Shown here one piece after another: positions 7,509 to 15,951 of a stretch of DNA of 64,000 nucleotides. Source of the DNA: DATAUK01 sp036268295 (GTDB taxonomy: Bacteria; Actinomycetota; Actinomycetes; JAFAQI01). The notes beneath the pieces were generated by a model that saw nothing but the letters and a program-made list of their open reading frames with translations, was not told the DNA's origin and ran no database searches. The DNA is taken from contig DATAUK010000005.1 of assembly GCA_036268295.1 (NCBI GenBank), positions 1 to 64,000 of the forward strand, read 5' to 3'. The translations under genes were made by a program, and so were the position numbers. Within the stretch, counting starts at the first letter, position 1. The number at the start of each line of letters is the position of its first letter.

Positions 7509-8600
7509 TCAGACGTAACGTTCGAGGATCGAGGACTCGGCCAGCCGGGACAGGCCCTCGCGCACCGATCGGGCGCGGGTGTCGCCGACACCTTCGACAA
7601 GCTGGAGGTCATCGATCGTTGCTGCGAGCAGCTTCTGCAGTCCACCGAAGTGCTCGACCAGCCGGTCGACGACCGCCGGTGGCAACCGCGGGACCCGCGC
7701 CAGCAGCCGGTAGCCGCGCGGCGAGACGGCGTTGTCGAGGACGTCAGCGCTTGTGCCGAAGCCGCACACCCGTGCGATCACGGCGAGGTCGAGCAGGTCC
7801 GTTGCGGAGACGTTGTCGAGATCGTTGAGGACATGCGCCGCGGTGCGCGGCCGGCGGCCGTGCGGCGTCGGGATGTAGTCGCGGACGATCAGTTCGCGTT
7901 CTTGCGGCACGCCGGCCATCAGCTCATCGAGCTGCAGCGAGAGCAGCCGGCCGTCGGTGCCGAGCTCGACGACGTACCCTTCGATCTCCGACGCGATCCG
8001 CAGCACCATCTCCAGCCGCTGACTGACCGCGACCGCGTCGCGGACCGTGACGAGATCCTCGATCTCGAGTGCCGAGAGCGTGCCGTTGACCTCATCGAGG
8101 CGCAGCTTGTATCGCTCGAGCGTGGCGAGCGCCTGGTTGGCCCGGGAAAGGATCGCCGCCGAGTCGTCGAGCACGTAGCGACGGCCCTCGACGTATAACG
8201 CGATGATCCGCATCGACTGGCTCACGCTGACCACCGGATAGCCGGTCTGCTTGGCGACCCGCTCCGCAGTGCGGTGACGGGTGCCCGACTCGTCGGTCGG
8301 GATCGAGGGATCGGGGACCAGATGGGTTGCCGCCCAGACGATCCGGGTGAGGGTGTCGTCGAGGACGATCGCACCGTCCATCTTGGCCAGCTCACGAAGC
8401 CGGGTTGAGGAGAACTCGACGTTGAGGGGAAAGCCGCCGGTGCACAGCGACTCGACGGTCTTGTCGTAGCCGAAGACGATCAGCGCACCGGTGTGGCCGC
8501 GCAGGATCCGCTCGAGACCGTCCCGGAGCTGGGTGCCGGGTGCGATCTGGGCGAGCGTTGCGCGCAGCTGCTCGCCTTCGGTTCGATCGGAGGTTGCCAC
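7509..8600 (-). CDS. disA: DNA integrity scanning diadenylate cyclase DisA
   Basis: DisA makes c-di-AMP from two ATP and pauses at branched DNA. The 363-residue protein has the N-terminal DAC domain with KMDGAIVLDD (Asp75-Gly76-Ala77) and GTRHRTAER (106-114), a central helical spine, and a C-terminal helix-hairpin-helix region (DLQLVEGVGDTRARSVREGL). The GTG start at 8600 follows a GAGGAG ribosome site. It lies directly downstream of radA, as in mycobacteria and many Gram-positives, consistent with the known interplay between DisA and RadA in DNA repair. Confidence 0.96.
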   Translation of the reverse strand: MATSDRTEGEQLRATLAQIAPGTQLRDGLERILRGHTGALIVFGYDKTVESLCTGGFPLNVEFSSTRLRELAKMDGAIVLDDTLTRIVWAATHLVPDPSIPTDESGTRHRTAERVAKQTGYPVVSVSQSMRIIALYVEGRRYVLDDSAAILSRANQALATLERYKLRLDEVNGTLSALEIEDLVTVRDAVAVSQRLEMVLRIASEIEGYVVELGTDGRLLSLQLDELMAGVPQERELIVRDYIPTPHGRRPRTAAHVLNDLDNVSATDLLDLAVIARVCGFGTSADVLDNAVSPRGYRLLARVPRLPPAVVDRLVEHFGGLQKLLAATIDDLQLVEGVGDTRARSVREGLSRLAESSILERYV

Positions 8601-8664
8601 CGGACTCCTCGTAGCGCGCGGTTGGGCGTGTCGAGTGTACGGGCGAGGCTGGTGCTGATCGGCA

Positions 8665-10032
8665 TTATCGGCGTTTGGGTGGCAGGGCGTGGCGAACCGC
8701 TTCGTCGACGTCGCCGACCTCGACGGTGTGGATCCGCGGCAGCGCCTCTCCGCTGCCGCGGGGGACCATTGCGGTGGTAAATCCGAGCCTCGCTGCCTCG
8801 GCTAGGCGGGCCCGGACTGCGGACACCGGCCGGATCTCACCGGCCAGTCCGACCTCGCCGATCGCGACGACCCCCGGCGCGATCGCGGTGCCGCGACTCG
8901 AGCTGACGATGGCAAGTGCGAGCGAGAGGTCTGAGGCGGGCTCAATCACCCTGACCCCGCCGACCGTCGCGGTGTAGACCTCGCGGCTCGGCAGCCGAAG
9001 CTCCTGTCGGCTCTCGATCACCGCAAGCAGCATCGCGACCCGTGCGTTGTCGAGGCCGCTCGTCGCGCGCCTGGGCGTGACCGTTTGGACGTCTCCCACT
9101 AGTGCCTGCAGCTCGGTGACGAGCGCCCGCCGGCCCTCCATCGTCACGGTCACGCAGGTGCCGACGACCGGCGTCGAGCCGTGGGCCAGGAACAGCCCGG
9201 ACGGATCGGGGAGTCCGACGATTCCGTCGTCCTGAAGGTCGAAACAGCCGACCTCGTCGGCCGGGCCGAATCGGTTCTTCACGGTGCGCACCAGCCGCAG
9301 CCGCGAGTGCCGGTCACCCTCGAAGGAGAGCACGACATCGACCAGGTGCTCGAGGGTGCGCGGCCCGGCGATCGCGCCGTCCTTGGTCACGTGGCCGACC
9401 AGGATGGTGACGATGCCACGTGACTTGGACAGCCTGATCAGCGTGCTCGCGACCTCGCGCACCTGGGCGACCCCGCCGGCGGAGCCGTCGACGGCCGCCG
9501 AGCTGATGGTCTGGACGGAGTCGATGACGAGCACCTCGGGGATGATGGCATCGACGTGGCCGAGCACCGCAGCAAGGTCGGTCTCGGCCGCGAGGTAGAG
9601 CTCATCGGCCAAGGCCCCGATGCGCCCGGCGCGTAGCCGGACCTGGGCGGCTGACTCTTCGCCGGTCACGACCAGGCAGCGGGCGCCGGACCCGGCGATC
9701 TTCGCGGCGGCACTGATCAGCAGCGTGGACTTGCCGACGCCGGGCTCACCCGCGAGCAACACGACCGAGCCCGGCACCAGCCCGCCGCCGAGCACCCGGT
9801 CGAGCTCGGGCTCTCCGGTCGGCCGGTGCTGCGCGTCGCGGGCGGCGACGTCGGCGATCCGCAGTGCGGGGGCGGTGACCGGACCCGCAACGATCGTGAG
9901 GCCCGGGCGCGCGCCGACCTCGAGCACGGTGCCCCATGCTTGGCACTCCGGGCAACGGCCGACCCACTTCGCGATCTCGAGGCCGCAGTCTTCGCAGCGA
10001 TATGCCGGTCGCGTGGCCGCCTTGGTCGCCAT
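8665..10032 (-). CDS. radA: DNA repair protein RadA (Sms)
   Basis: RadA is a RecA-like helicase that extends recombination intermediates. The 455-residue protein has the N-terminal zinc finger (Cys13, Cys16, Cys27, Cys30), Walker A GEPGVGKS at 95-102, the LVIDSVQT Walker B strand, the RadA-specific KNRFG motif, and a C-terminal Lon-like domain (TVGGVRVIEPASDLSLALA). ATG 10032 gives the family's usual length; an upstream in-frame extension of about 100 codons has no homology. A TAGCGT box seven bases before the ATG suggests a leaderless transcript. Confidence 0.96.
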   Translation of the reverse strand: MATKAATRPAYRCEDCGLEIAKWVGRCPECQAWGTVLEVGARPGLTIVAGPVTAPALRIADVAARDAQHRPTGEPELDRVLGGGLVPGSVVLLAGEPGVGKSTLLISAAAKIAGSGARCLVVTGEESAAQVRLRAGRIGALADELYLAAETDLAAVLGHVDAIIPEVLVIDSVQTISSAAVDGSAGGVAQVREVASTLIRLSKSRGIVTILVGHVTKDGAIAGPRTLEHLVDVVLSFEGDRHSRLRLVRTVKNRFGPADEVGCFDLQDDGIVGLPDPSGLFLAHGSTPVVGTCVTVTMEGRRALVTELQALVGDVQTVTPRRATSGLDNARVAMLLAVIESRQELRLPSREVYTATVGGVRVIEPASDLSLALAIVSSSRGTAIAPGVVAIGEVGLAGEIRPVSAVRARLAEAARLGFTTAMVPRGSGEALPRIHTVEVGDVDEAVRHALPPKRR

Positions 10033-10375
10033 GGTGGTGACGCTAGATCCGACGTACGACGAATTGGCTGTGCGACGCGCCCGCTGTGGATGGTGCCGTC
10101 CGGACAGCGTTGGAGTGAGCGCAGCGGACCCGAGGGAGACGGCCAACAGCACATCGGCGGTTCGCTGCGACGCGTCCGCTAGCAGGCTGTCGCGGATAGC
10201 GCCTTGAGCTACCACACGCTGTGGACCTACGACGCTGTGACGGCTGCGGCGGTGTGGAACCCACCGAACAGCCAGGAGATGACAGCGGCCGAGGAGCGGT
10301 TCGGCGCCTTCCAGCTTTGTAGGCGGCGGCCCAACCGTCACGACGATGTGGCACCCGGTGCAGCGGTGACGGCGG
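10033..10375. other. 343-base spacer: radA promoter and a hairpin
   Basis: No gene is supported here. On the minus strand TAGCGT (10040-10045) lies seven bases before the radA ATG and looks like its -10 box. At the other end, CCGTCAC (10335-10341) and GTGACGG (10366-10372) form inverted arms just past the stop of the Cys-rich gene at 10376 and may be its terminator. The stretch in between looks non-coding on both strands. Confidence 0.5.
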
Positions 10376-11113
10376 CTAGCGAACCGGATCCGCGGGGTGG
10401 ATCGCGATCCGGGATTTGAGCGCCTGCTTGCAGATTCCGGCCAAGACGTCGTAGGCCGATTGACCCATCAGCTCGATCAGCTCGGGCGCGTAGCCGAGGT
10501 AGAGCGCCTCCTCGGCGACATGAGCTTCGGTCGCGCCGCTGCAATACCAGTTGAGGTCGTGACCGCCGGCACCCCAGCCGCGGCGGTCGTACTCACCGAT
10601 CGTCGTGATCAGGACCTCGGTGTCGTCCGGTCGGGTGACCCGGTCATAGCTGCGGCGTACCGGCAGCTGCCAGCACACATCGGGCTTGGTCTCGAGCGGA
10701 TGCCGGTCGACGTTCAGCGCGTGCAGATGTAATGCGCAGCCGGCGCCGGCTGAGAAGCCGGGCCGGTTCAGGAAGATGCACGCGCCGTCGTGCCGACGGG
10801 TCCGGCGCTTGCCGTCCTCGACCTCGGTGATCCCAGATTTGAGGCCCTGCTTGCGAAACTGCCATTCGTCGGCGGTCAGCTCTTTCGCGAACCGCTTGAC
10901 CCGCTTCTCGTCGTCCTGGTCGGAGTAGTAGGCGCCGTGCGAGCAGCAACCGTCGTCCGGCCGGTCGGCGAGGATTCCCTTGCAGCCGCTGCCGTAGATG
11001 CAGGTCCACCTCGACAGCAGCCAGGTCAGATCGCAGCGGAAGATCTGGGCGTCGTCGGCAGGGTCGACGAACTCGATCCACTGCCGCGGAAAGTCAAGGT
11101 CTACCTCGGGCAC
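10376..11113 (-). CDS. Conserved Cys-rich actinobacterial protein, function unknown
   Basis: The 245-residue protein is rich in Cys and His. Clusters such as FRCDLTWLLSRWTCIYGSGC, DDGCCSHGAYYSD and CIFLNRP suggest a metal-binding site, and the spacing resembles YkgJ/DUF3109-like zinc or iron cluster proteins, though I cannot assign it. A homologue occupies the disA-radA region in mycobacteria. The GTG start at 11113 lies six bases after a TAGAGT box on the minus strand, and the gene diverges from the isomerase at 11169. No signal peptide is visible. Confidence 0.75.
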   Translation of the reverse strand: MPEVDLDFPRQWIEFVDPADDAQIFRCDLTWLLSRWTCIYGSGCKGILADRPDDGCCSHGAYYSDQDDEKRVKRFAKELTADEWQFRKQGLKSGITEVEDGKRRTRRHDGACIFLNRPGFSAGAGCALHLHALNVDRHPLETKPDVCWQLPVRRSYDRVTRPDDTEVLITTIGEYDRRGWGAGGHDLNWYCSGATEAHVAEEALYLGYAPELIELMGQSAYDVLAGICKQALKSRIAIHPADPVR

Positions 11114-11119
11114 CCGGCA

Positions 11120-11168
11120 ACTCTAGACAAGGCGCGACCCGCTGCCGTCAGGTCCTACGCTTTGAGCC
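11120..11168. promoter_or_regulatory. Divergent pair of leaderless promoters
   Basis: On the minus strand TAGAGT (11120-11125) is six bases before the GTG at 11113. On the plus strand TACGCT (11156-11161) is seven bases before the GTG at 11169. The two boxes point away from each other in the 55-base gap, and neither gene has a Shine-Dalgarno sequence. Confidence 0.5.
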
Positions 11169-11978
11169 GTGACAGTCCTGCGGGTTCCGGACGCGAAGAT
11201 CGCGTTGTCGACGGCGTCGGTCTATCCGGGGTCGACCGCGACCGCCTTCGAGCTTGCCGCCCGACTCGGGTACGACGGCGTTGAGGTGATGGTCTGGACC
11301 GATCCGCTCAGCCAGGACATCGAGGCGTTGCGACGGCTCTCGGACTACCACGGAATCGCGGTGCTGGCGATCCACTCGCCGTGCCTGATCGTCACTCAGC
11401 GGGTGTGGGGAAATGAGCCATGGGCAAAGCTCGTGCGTGCCCAGGAGGCAGCTGAAACCCTAGGCGCGACAACGGTTGTCGTGCACCCGCCGTTCCGATG
11501 GCAGCGTGAATATGCCCGCGACTTCATTACCGGCATCGAGCAGATGGCGAGTGAAACCGACGTGAGGTTCGCGGTCGAGAACATGTTCCCGCTCCGCGCC
11601 CGTGGCCGTGCCGTCGTGCCCTACTCCCCCGACTACGACCCGAGCGAGGAGGACTTCCGCCACTTCACCCTCGACCTCTCACACACGTCGGTCGCGCAGA
11701 ACGACGCCCTCGAGATGGCAGCCCGGATGGGTGACCGGCTTGCGCACATCCATATCGCCGATGGTCTCGGCACCGCGCGCGACGAGCATCTGGTCCCGGG
11801 TCGCGGCGAGCAGCCGTGTGCCGAGCTGCTCGAGAGCCTGGCGACTCGTGGCTTCGACGGCACTGTCGTCGTCGAGATCAACACCCGCCGTGCCGACAGC
11901 CGGGTCGAGCGAGAAGCCGACCTGGCCGAGGCGCTCGCCTACACCCGGCTCCATCTCGCCGCCCCGGTCATCAGCTGA
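11169..11978 (+). CDS. Sugar phosphate isomerase/epimerase (xylose isomerase-like TIM barrel)
   Basis: The 269-residue protein follows the AP endonuclease 2 / IolE fold: LAARLGYDGVEVMVW, the VLAIHSP strand, AAETLGATTVVVHPP, VRFAVENMF, and the metal-site segments LDLSHTS, AHIHIAD and GTVVVEIN. These give the Glu/Asp/His ligands of a divalent-metal TIM barrel. The substrate is not evident. Its stop overlaps the start of the methyltransferase (TGATG), so the two form one operon. Confidence 0.85.
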   Translation: MTVLRVPDAKIALSTASVYPGSTATAFELAARLGYDGVEVMVWTDPLSQDIEALRRLSDYHGIAVLAIHSPCLIVTQRVWGNEPWAKLVRAQEAAETLGATTVVVHPPFRWQREYARDFITGIEQMASETDVRFAVENMFPLRARGRAVVPYSPDYDPSEEDFRHFTLDLSHTSVAQNDALEMAARMGDRLAHIHIADGLGTARDEHLVPGRGEQPCAELLESLATRGFDGTVVVEINTRRADSRVEREADLAEALAYTRLHLAAPVIS

Positions 11979-12736
11979 TGGCAGGGCTCGGCCGCGGCTT
12001 CGATCTCGTCGCCGATCTCTACGACGACATCCGCCCGCACTACCCGGACGAGCTGTACGACGCGATTGACGCGGTCTGCCGGCTCGGCGGCGCTGACGTC
12101 CTGGACCTTGCCGCCGGCACTGGGATTGCTACCCGGGCGCTGCTGTCCAGGGGCGCTCGGGTGACCGCGCTCGATCCCGGCGAGCCGATGGTTCGGCGGC
12201 TGCGCTCAGTGTCGCCGGCCGCAGCAGGTGTGGTCGGCAGGGCCGAGCAGCTTCCATTGCGGGACAACGGGTTCGACCTGGTGACGTGTGCGACCGCGTG
12301 GCACTGGCTCGACCCGGCGCCCACCCTCGAAGAGCTGCGTCGGGTCTCGCGGCCCGGCGGTCAGGTCGCGCTGTGGTGGGCGAACCACCGCTGGGGTGAC
12401 GGCATCGACTGGGAGGACGCGCAGAGCGCCGTCCATGAACGATGGGAGACCGAGCGCGGCAGCCGGCCGCCCAGTGAGGCCTACAACGGTGTTCTACCGC
12501 GAGAGGCTGCTGCAGACCTGCGAGCCCGCGGCCTCGACGTCGTGGTCGACACCGAGTTCACCTGGATCCGGCAGCTCAGTCGCGAGGACCACATCCGTGC
12601 CGTTGCCACCCACTCGGACGTGATCGCGCTCGGAGACCAAAAGCAGCAGTTTCTCGATGACATCGCTGCGGCGCTGGATCCCTGGCCCGTCGTCACCGAA
12701 CGCCTCTGGGGCCCACTGGTCGTCGCCCGCCTCTGA
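11978..12736 (+). CDS. Class I SAM-dependent methyltransferase
   Basis: The 252-residue protein has motif I VLDLAAGTGIATRALL, an acidic motif II ALDPGEPM, motif III FDLVTCATAWHWLDP and motif V RRVSRPGGQVAL. It begins MAGLGRGFDLVADLYDDIRPHYP, typical of the UbiE/Methyltransf_11 group. The ATG at 11978 overlaps the upstream stop; extending the frame upstream only shadows the isomerase gene. The small-molecule acceptor is unknown. Confidence 0.83.
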   Translation: MAGLGRGFDLVADLYDDIRPHYPDELYDAIDAVCRLGGADVLDLAAGTGIATRALLSRGARVTALDPGEPMVRRLRSVSPAAAGVVGRAEQLPLRDNGFDLVTCATAWHWLDPAPTLEELRRVSRPGGQVALWWANHRWGDGIDWEDAQSAVHERWETERGSRPPSEAYNGVLPREAAADLRARGLDVVVDTEFTWIRQLSREDHIRAVATHSDVIALGDQKQQFLDDIAAALDPWPVVTERLWGPLVVARL

Positions 12737-12747
12737 CCAGGTCGTCG

Positions 12748-12760
12748 TACCCTCTGGCTT
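12748..12760 (+). promoter_or_regulatory. -10 box of leaderless proline dehydrogenase transcript
   Basis: TACCCT at 12748-12753 precedes the GTG start at 12761 by seven bases, with no ribosome-binding site between. Confidence 0.45.
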
Positions 12761-13693
12761 GTGTTGGAGTCGGGACTGCGCGCGGGTCTGTTGACGGCGT
12801 CTCGGCGCAAGTCAGTGCGCCGGGTCATTGAGAAGGCACCGATCTCCAATCGCGTCGTGAAGCGGTTCGTGGCCGGCGACTCGGTTGAGGACGCGGTGCG
12901 CGCCACCCGCAGTTTGATCGACGCCGGACTCGCGGTCTCGCTCGATCACCTCGGCGAGGACACCACTGAGGTCGTGCACGCCAAGGCCACGACCGCGGCG
13001 TACCTCACGCTGCTCGACCAGCTCGCTGCCGCGGATCTTGCGCCCAAGGCCGAGGTGTCGGTCAAGCTGTCCGCGGTTGGGCAGGCGCTCGATCATTCGC
13101 TCGCGATCGATAACGCCCGCGAGATCTGCGCGGCGGCTCAGCACGCCGGCACCACGGTCACCCTCGATATGGAGGACCACACCACAACCGATGCCACGCT
13201 CGCCAGCCTGTGTGAGCTGCGGGTCGACTTCCCGACGGTCGGCGCAGTGGTGCAGTCCTATCTGCACCGCACCGAGGCGGACTGTCGGGACCTTGCCTTC
13301 GCCGGCTCCCGGGTCCGGCTGTGCAAAGGAGCGTACAAAGAGCCGGAATCCGTTGCCTACCAACGGAAAGAAGACGTCGATGCGTCCTACACGCGTTGCC
13401 TTGATGTCCTGATGAACGGTGACGGATATCCGATGGTCGCGACTCACGACCCCGCACTCGTGGCCGTTGCCGAGGAGATGGTCGCGCGCAACGATCGCGA
13501 GCCGGACAGCTATGAGTTCCAGATGCTCTATGGCATCCGCCCCGACGAGCAGACCCGGCTGGCCGGCGAGGGCCGGACGATGCGGGTCTACGTGCCGTAC
13601 GGCGACGAGTGGTACGGCTACCTGATGCGGCGAATGGCTGAGCGTCCGGCAAACGTCAGGTTCTTCTTACGCGCGCTGGCCACCCGTAGCTGA
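12761..13693 (+). CDS. Proline dehydrogenase
   Basis: This FAD enzyme oxidises proline to pyrroline-5-carboxylate. The 310-residue monofunctional protein has the ProDH barrel: VSLDHLGEDT, VSVKLSAVGQ, VTLDMEDHTTTD, VVQSYLHRTEADC, RLCKGAYKEP, PMVATHDP, EFQMLYGIRP and the C-terminal VYVPYGDEWYGYLMRRMAERP with the substrate-binding Arg pair. The length matches actinobacterial PruB-type enzymes rather than bifunctional PutA. proC lies 0.4 kb downstream, but it serves the opposite direction of proline metabolism. Confidence 0.94.
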   Translation: MLESGLRAGLLTASRRKSVRRVIEKAPISNRVVKRFVAGDSVEDAVRATRSLIDAGLAVSLDHLGEDTTEVVHAKATTAAYLTLLDQLAAADLAPKAEVSVKLSAVGQALDHSLAIDNAREICAAAQHAGTTVTLDMEDHTTTDATLASLCELRVDFPTVGAVVQSYLHRTEADCRDLAFAGSRVRLCKGAYKEPESVAYQRKEDVDASYTRCLDVLMNGDGYPMVATHDPALVAVAEEMVARNDREPDSYEFQMLYGIRPDEQTRLAGEGRTMRVYVPYGDEWYGYLMRRMAERPANVRFFLRALATRS

Positions 13694-13735
13694 GGCGAGA
13701 CGACAGGGCCGGCCGGCAGGCCGCCGGCCTGTCGA

Positions 13736-13894
13736 TCACAGCTGCACGATCTGCGTCTGTAGCGCGGCGACCGTGGCGGAGTCAGCACTCGCCTGGTCAC
13801 CGGAGGATGCCGGGCTCGAAGACGAACCGCTGTCCGCCCACACCGGGCTGGCCGCGATCGCGGCGCTCTTGCCTGCTCTTGCTGGCGTTGCCAT
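13736..13894 (-). CDS. Small protein of 52 residues, unknown
   Basis: On the minus strand an ATG at 13894 is preceded by a strong ribosome site, GAGGAGG, about five bases upstream. The frame begins MATPARAGKS, continues through a Ser/Ala-rich middle (SGSSSSPASSGDQ) and ends TVAALQTQIVQL before a TGA at 13736. Composition is Ala/Ser-rich with no hydrophobic helix, Cys or His, so it is probably soluble and partly disordered. Third-position GC is about three quarters, somewhat below neighbouring genes. I do not recognise a family. The Shine-Dalgarno match is the main support. Confidence 0.5.
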   Translation of the reverse strand: MATPARAGKSAAIAASPVWADSGSSSSPASSGDQASADSATVAALQTQIVQL

Positions 13895-14061
13895 GCGATC
13901 CTCCTCGTTGCCTCGCCGGAGCGCACGAGGCTCGTTGGTTTCGCGTACGCCTGCTCACTTACCCGGGATAATCGGACATATCATCTGCCGCTCGCACCTT
14001 CACCGGGCTGGCGGAGTCGACTGCAGCACCAGCCCGGCAAAGACTCTGGGAGGATCACCGC

Positions 14062-14871
14062 GTGAGCGAAACCGTTGCGGTGCTTGGCGCCGGCAGGATG
14101 GGCGAGGCGCTGCTCTCAGGCATGTTGCGTGCCGGCCGGCCGGCTTCCGATCTGTGTTTCACCGAGCGTCACTCCGATCGGGTCGATGAGCTGACCGAGA
14201 AGTTCGGCGTCACCGCGCTGACCGCGGCTGCCGCCGCGAAGCGGGCCGACACCCTCGTCGTTGCGGTGAAGCCGCAGGAGATCGGCGAGTTGCTCGACGA
14301 CCTCGAGGGCGCCGTCACGGTGGACACCCTGGTGATCTCCATCGTCGCCGGCGTCCCGACCACGACCTTCGAGAAGCGGTTTCCCGATGGCACTGCAGTC
14401 GTGCGGGTCATGAGCAACACCCCGGTGTTCGTCGACGAGGCGATGAGTGCGATCTCCGCCGGCACACACGCCGACGAGACCCACCTCGCGCGCACCGAGG
14501 ACCTGTTGAAGCCGGTCGGCAAGGTCATCCGGATCCCGGAGTCTCAGCTCGATGCGGTGACAGCCCTGTCGGGCAGCGGTCCGGCGTACTTCTTCTTCCT
14601 GGTCGAGGCGATGATCGACGCCGGCATCCTGCTCGGCCTGCCGCGTCAGGTAGCCGCTGAGCTGATCGTCCAGACCGCGATCGGATCGGCGATCATGCTG
14701 CGCGACTCCGGCCAGCACCCGGTGCAGCTTCGCGAGGCAGTCACCAGCCCGGGGGGTACGACGATCGCGGCGATCCGCGAGCTGGAGAACCATGGCGTGC
14801 GGGCGGCATTCCTGTCCGCCCTCGAAGCTGCTCGGGACCGGTCGCGGGAGCTTGCCGCGGGATCAGGCTGA
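14062..14871 (+). CDS. proC: Pyrroline-5-carboxylate reductase
   Basis: ProC reduces pyrroline-5-carboxylate to proline with NAD(P)H, the last step of proline synthesis. The 269-residue protein opens with the dinucleotide fold VAVLGAGRMGEALLSGM, has AVKPQEIGELLDDL and VRVMSNTPVFV, and ends with the family signature around AVTSPGGTTIAAIRELE. The GTG start at 14062 follows a GGGAGGATCACC ribosome site. As in mycobacteria and Streptomyces it heads a region with a BldC-like regulator and bS22. Confidence 0.96.
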   Translation: MSETVAVLGAGRMGEALLSGMLRAGRPASDLCFTERHSDRVDELTEKFGVTALTAAAAAKRADTLVVAVKPQEIGELLDDLEGAVTVDTLVISIVAGVPTTTFEKRFPDGTAVVRVMSNTPVFVDEAMSAISAGTHADETHLARTEDLLKPVGKVIRIPESQLDAVTALSGSGPAYFFFLVEAMIDAGILLGLPRQVAAELIVQTAIGSAIMLRDSGQHPVQLREAVTSPGGTTIAAIRELENHGVRAAFLSALEAARDRSRELAAGSG

Positions 14872-14877
14872 TCCGCG

Positions 14878-15951
14878 ATGGCGTGCACGGTCGCGGCGCC
14901 GTGGGATGAGCGGCTGCTCGGCTACGACTTCGGCCCGAGCCATCCGCTGGCGCCGGTCCGAGTCGAGCTGACGATGGCTCTGGCCCGCGAGCTGGGTGTC
15001 CTCGACCGCCTTGACGTGACCGGTTTCGATCCGGCGACCGATGACCTGCTGCAGCTCGTGCACACGCCGGGATATCTCGATGCGGTCAAACGAGCCGGCG
15101 AGACGTTCGCGCCCGATCCGTCACACGGTCTCGGCACCGCGGACGATCCGGTCTTTCCGCAGATGCACGAGGCAAGCGCGCTGGTCGCGGGAGCGTCGCT
15201 CGCTGCCGTGTCAGCGGTGTACGACGGCACGCACGATCACGCCGTCAACATCTCCGGTGGCCTGCACCACGCGATGCCCGGCCGCGCATCGGGCTTCTGC
15301 GTCTACAACGACCCGGCGATTGCGATTGCCTGGCTGCTCGACCGGGGCGTCGAGCGAGTGGCGTACGTCGACATCGACGTGCACCACGGCGATGGCGTGC
15401 AGGCGGTGTTCTGGGACGACCCGCGGGTGCTGACGATCAGCCTCCACGAGTCGGGCCGGACGCTGTTTCCCGGCACCGGCGACCCGGCCGATGTCGGCGG
15501 CCCGAAGGCGCGCGGCGCGGCGATCAACATTGCCTTCGACGCAGGCACTGGTGACGAGGAGTGGCACGCCGGGTTCGACGCGACGGTGCCGTTGGCGCTG
15601 GCCGACTTCGCTCCGACCTACCTCGTCACTCAGCACGGCTGCGACACCCATGCCCTCGACCCACTTGCCAACCTGCTGCTCACCGTTGATGGCCAGCGGC
15701 TCGCCCATACCAAGCTGCACGATCTTGCACACCAGATCTGCGATGGGCGCTGGCTCGCGGTCGGCGGCGGTGGGTATGAGCTGGTGCAGGTCGTCCCGCG
15801 CACCTGGACTCACCTGCTGGCGATAGCAACCGGCGCGCCGATCGACCCGCAAGCCGAGACGCCCGAGTTGTGGCGCGAGTTCGTCAAGCGCCGCACCGGC
15901 CTGACCGCACCGACCCGGATGACCGACCGACCCCCGACCGAAGCCGGATGA
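14878..15951 (+). CDS. acuC: AcuC-like deacetylase (histone deacetylase superfamily)
   Basis: This zinc hydrolase of the HDAC/AcuC family probably removes acyl groups from lysines, for example on acetyl-CoA synthetase. In 357 residues it shows SGGLHHAMPGRASGFCVYND with the tandem His, the metal site YVDIDVHHGDGVQ, ISLHESG, and TQHGCDTHALDPLANL with the second metal Asp, then GGGGYEL. It starts six bases after proC and overlaps the CapA-like gene by ATGA. Confidence 0.9.
   Translation: MACTVAAPWDERLLGYDFGPSHPLAPVRVELTMALARELGVLDRLDVTGFDPATDDLLQLVHTPGYLDAVKRAGETFAPDPSHGLGTADDPVFPQMHEASALVAGASLAAVSAVYDGTHDHAVNISGGLHHAMPGRASGFCVYNDPAIAIAWLLDRGVERVAYVDIDVHHGDGVQAVFWDDPRVLTISLHESGRTLFPGTGDPADVGGPKARGAAINIAFDAGTGDEEWHAGFDATVPLALADFAPTYLVTQHGCDTHALDPLANLLLTVDGQRLAHTKLHDLAHQICDGRWLAVGGGGYELVQVVPRTWTHLLAIATGAPIDPQAETPELWREFVKRRTGLTAPTRMTDRPPTEAG

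Noticed and set aside
10033..10341. In-frame extension of radA by about 100 codons upstream of ATG 10032
   Set aside because: The zinc finger starts directly after ATG 10032, the extension has no homology, and a -10 box lies seven bases before the ATG.
13773..14189. Plus-strand frame across the proC start
   Set aside because: It overlaps proC in another frame and has no homology; the minus-strand 52-codon gene with GAGGAGG explains the region better.
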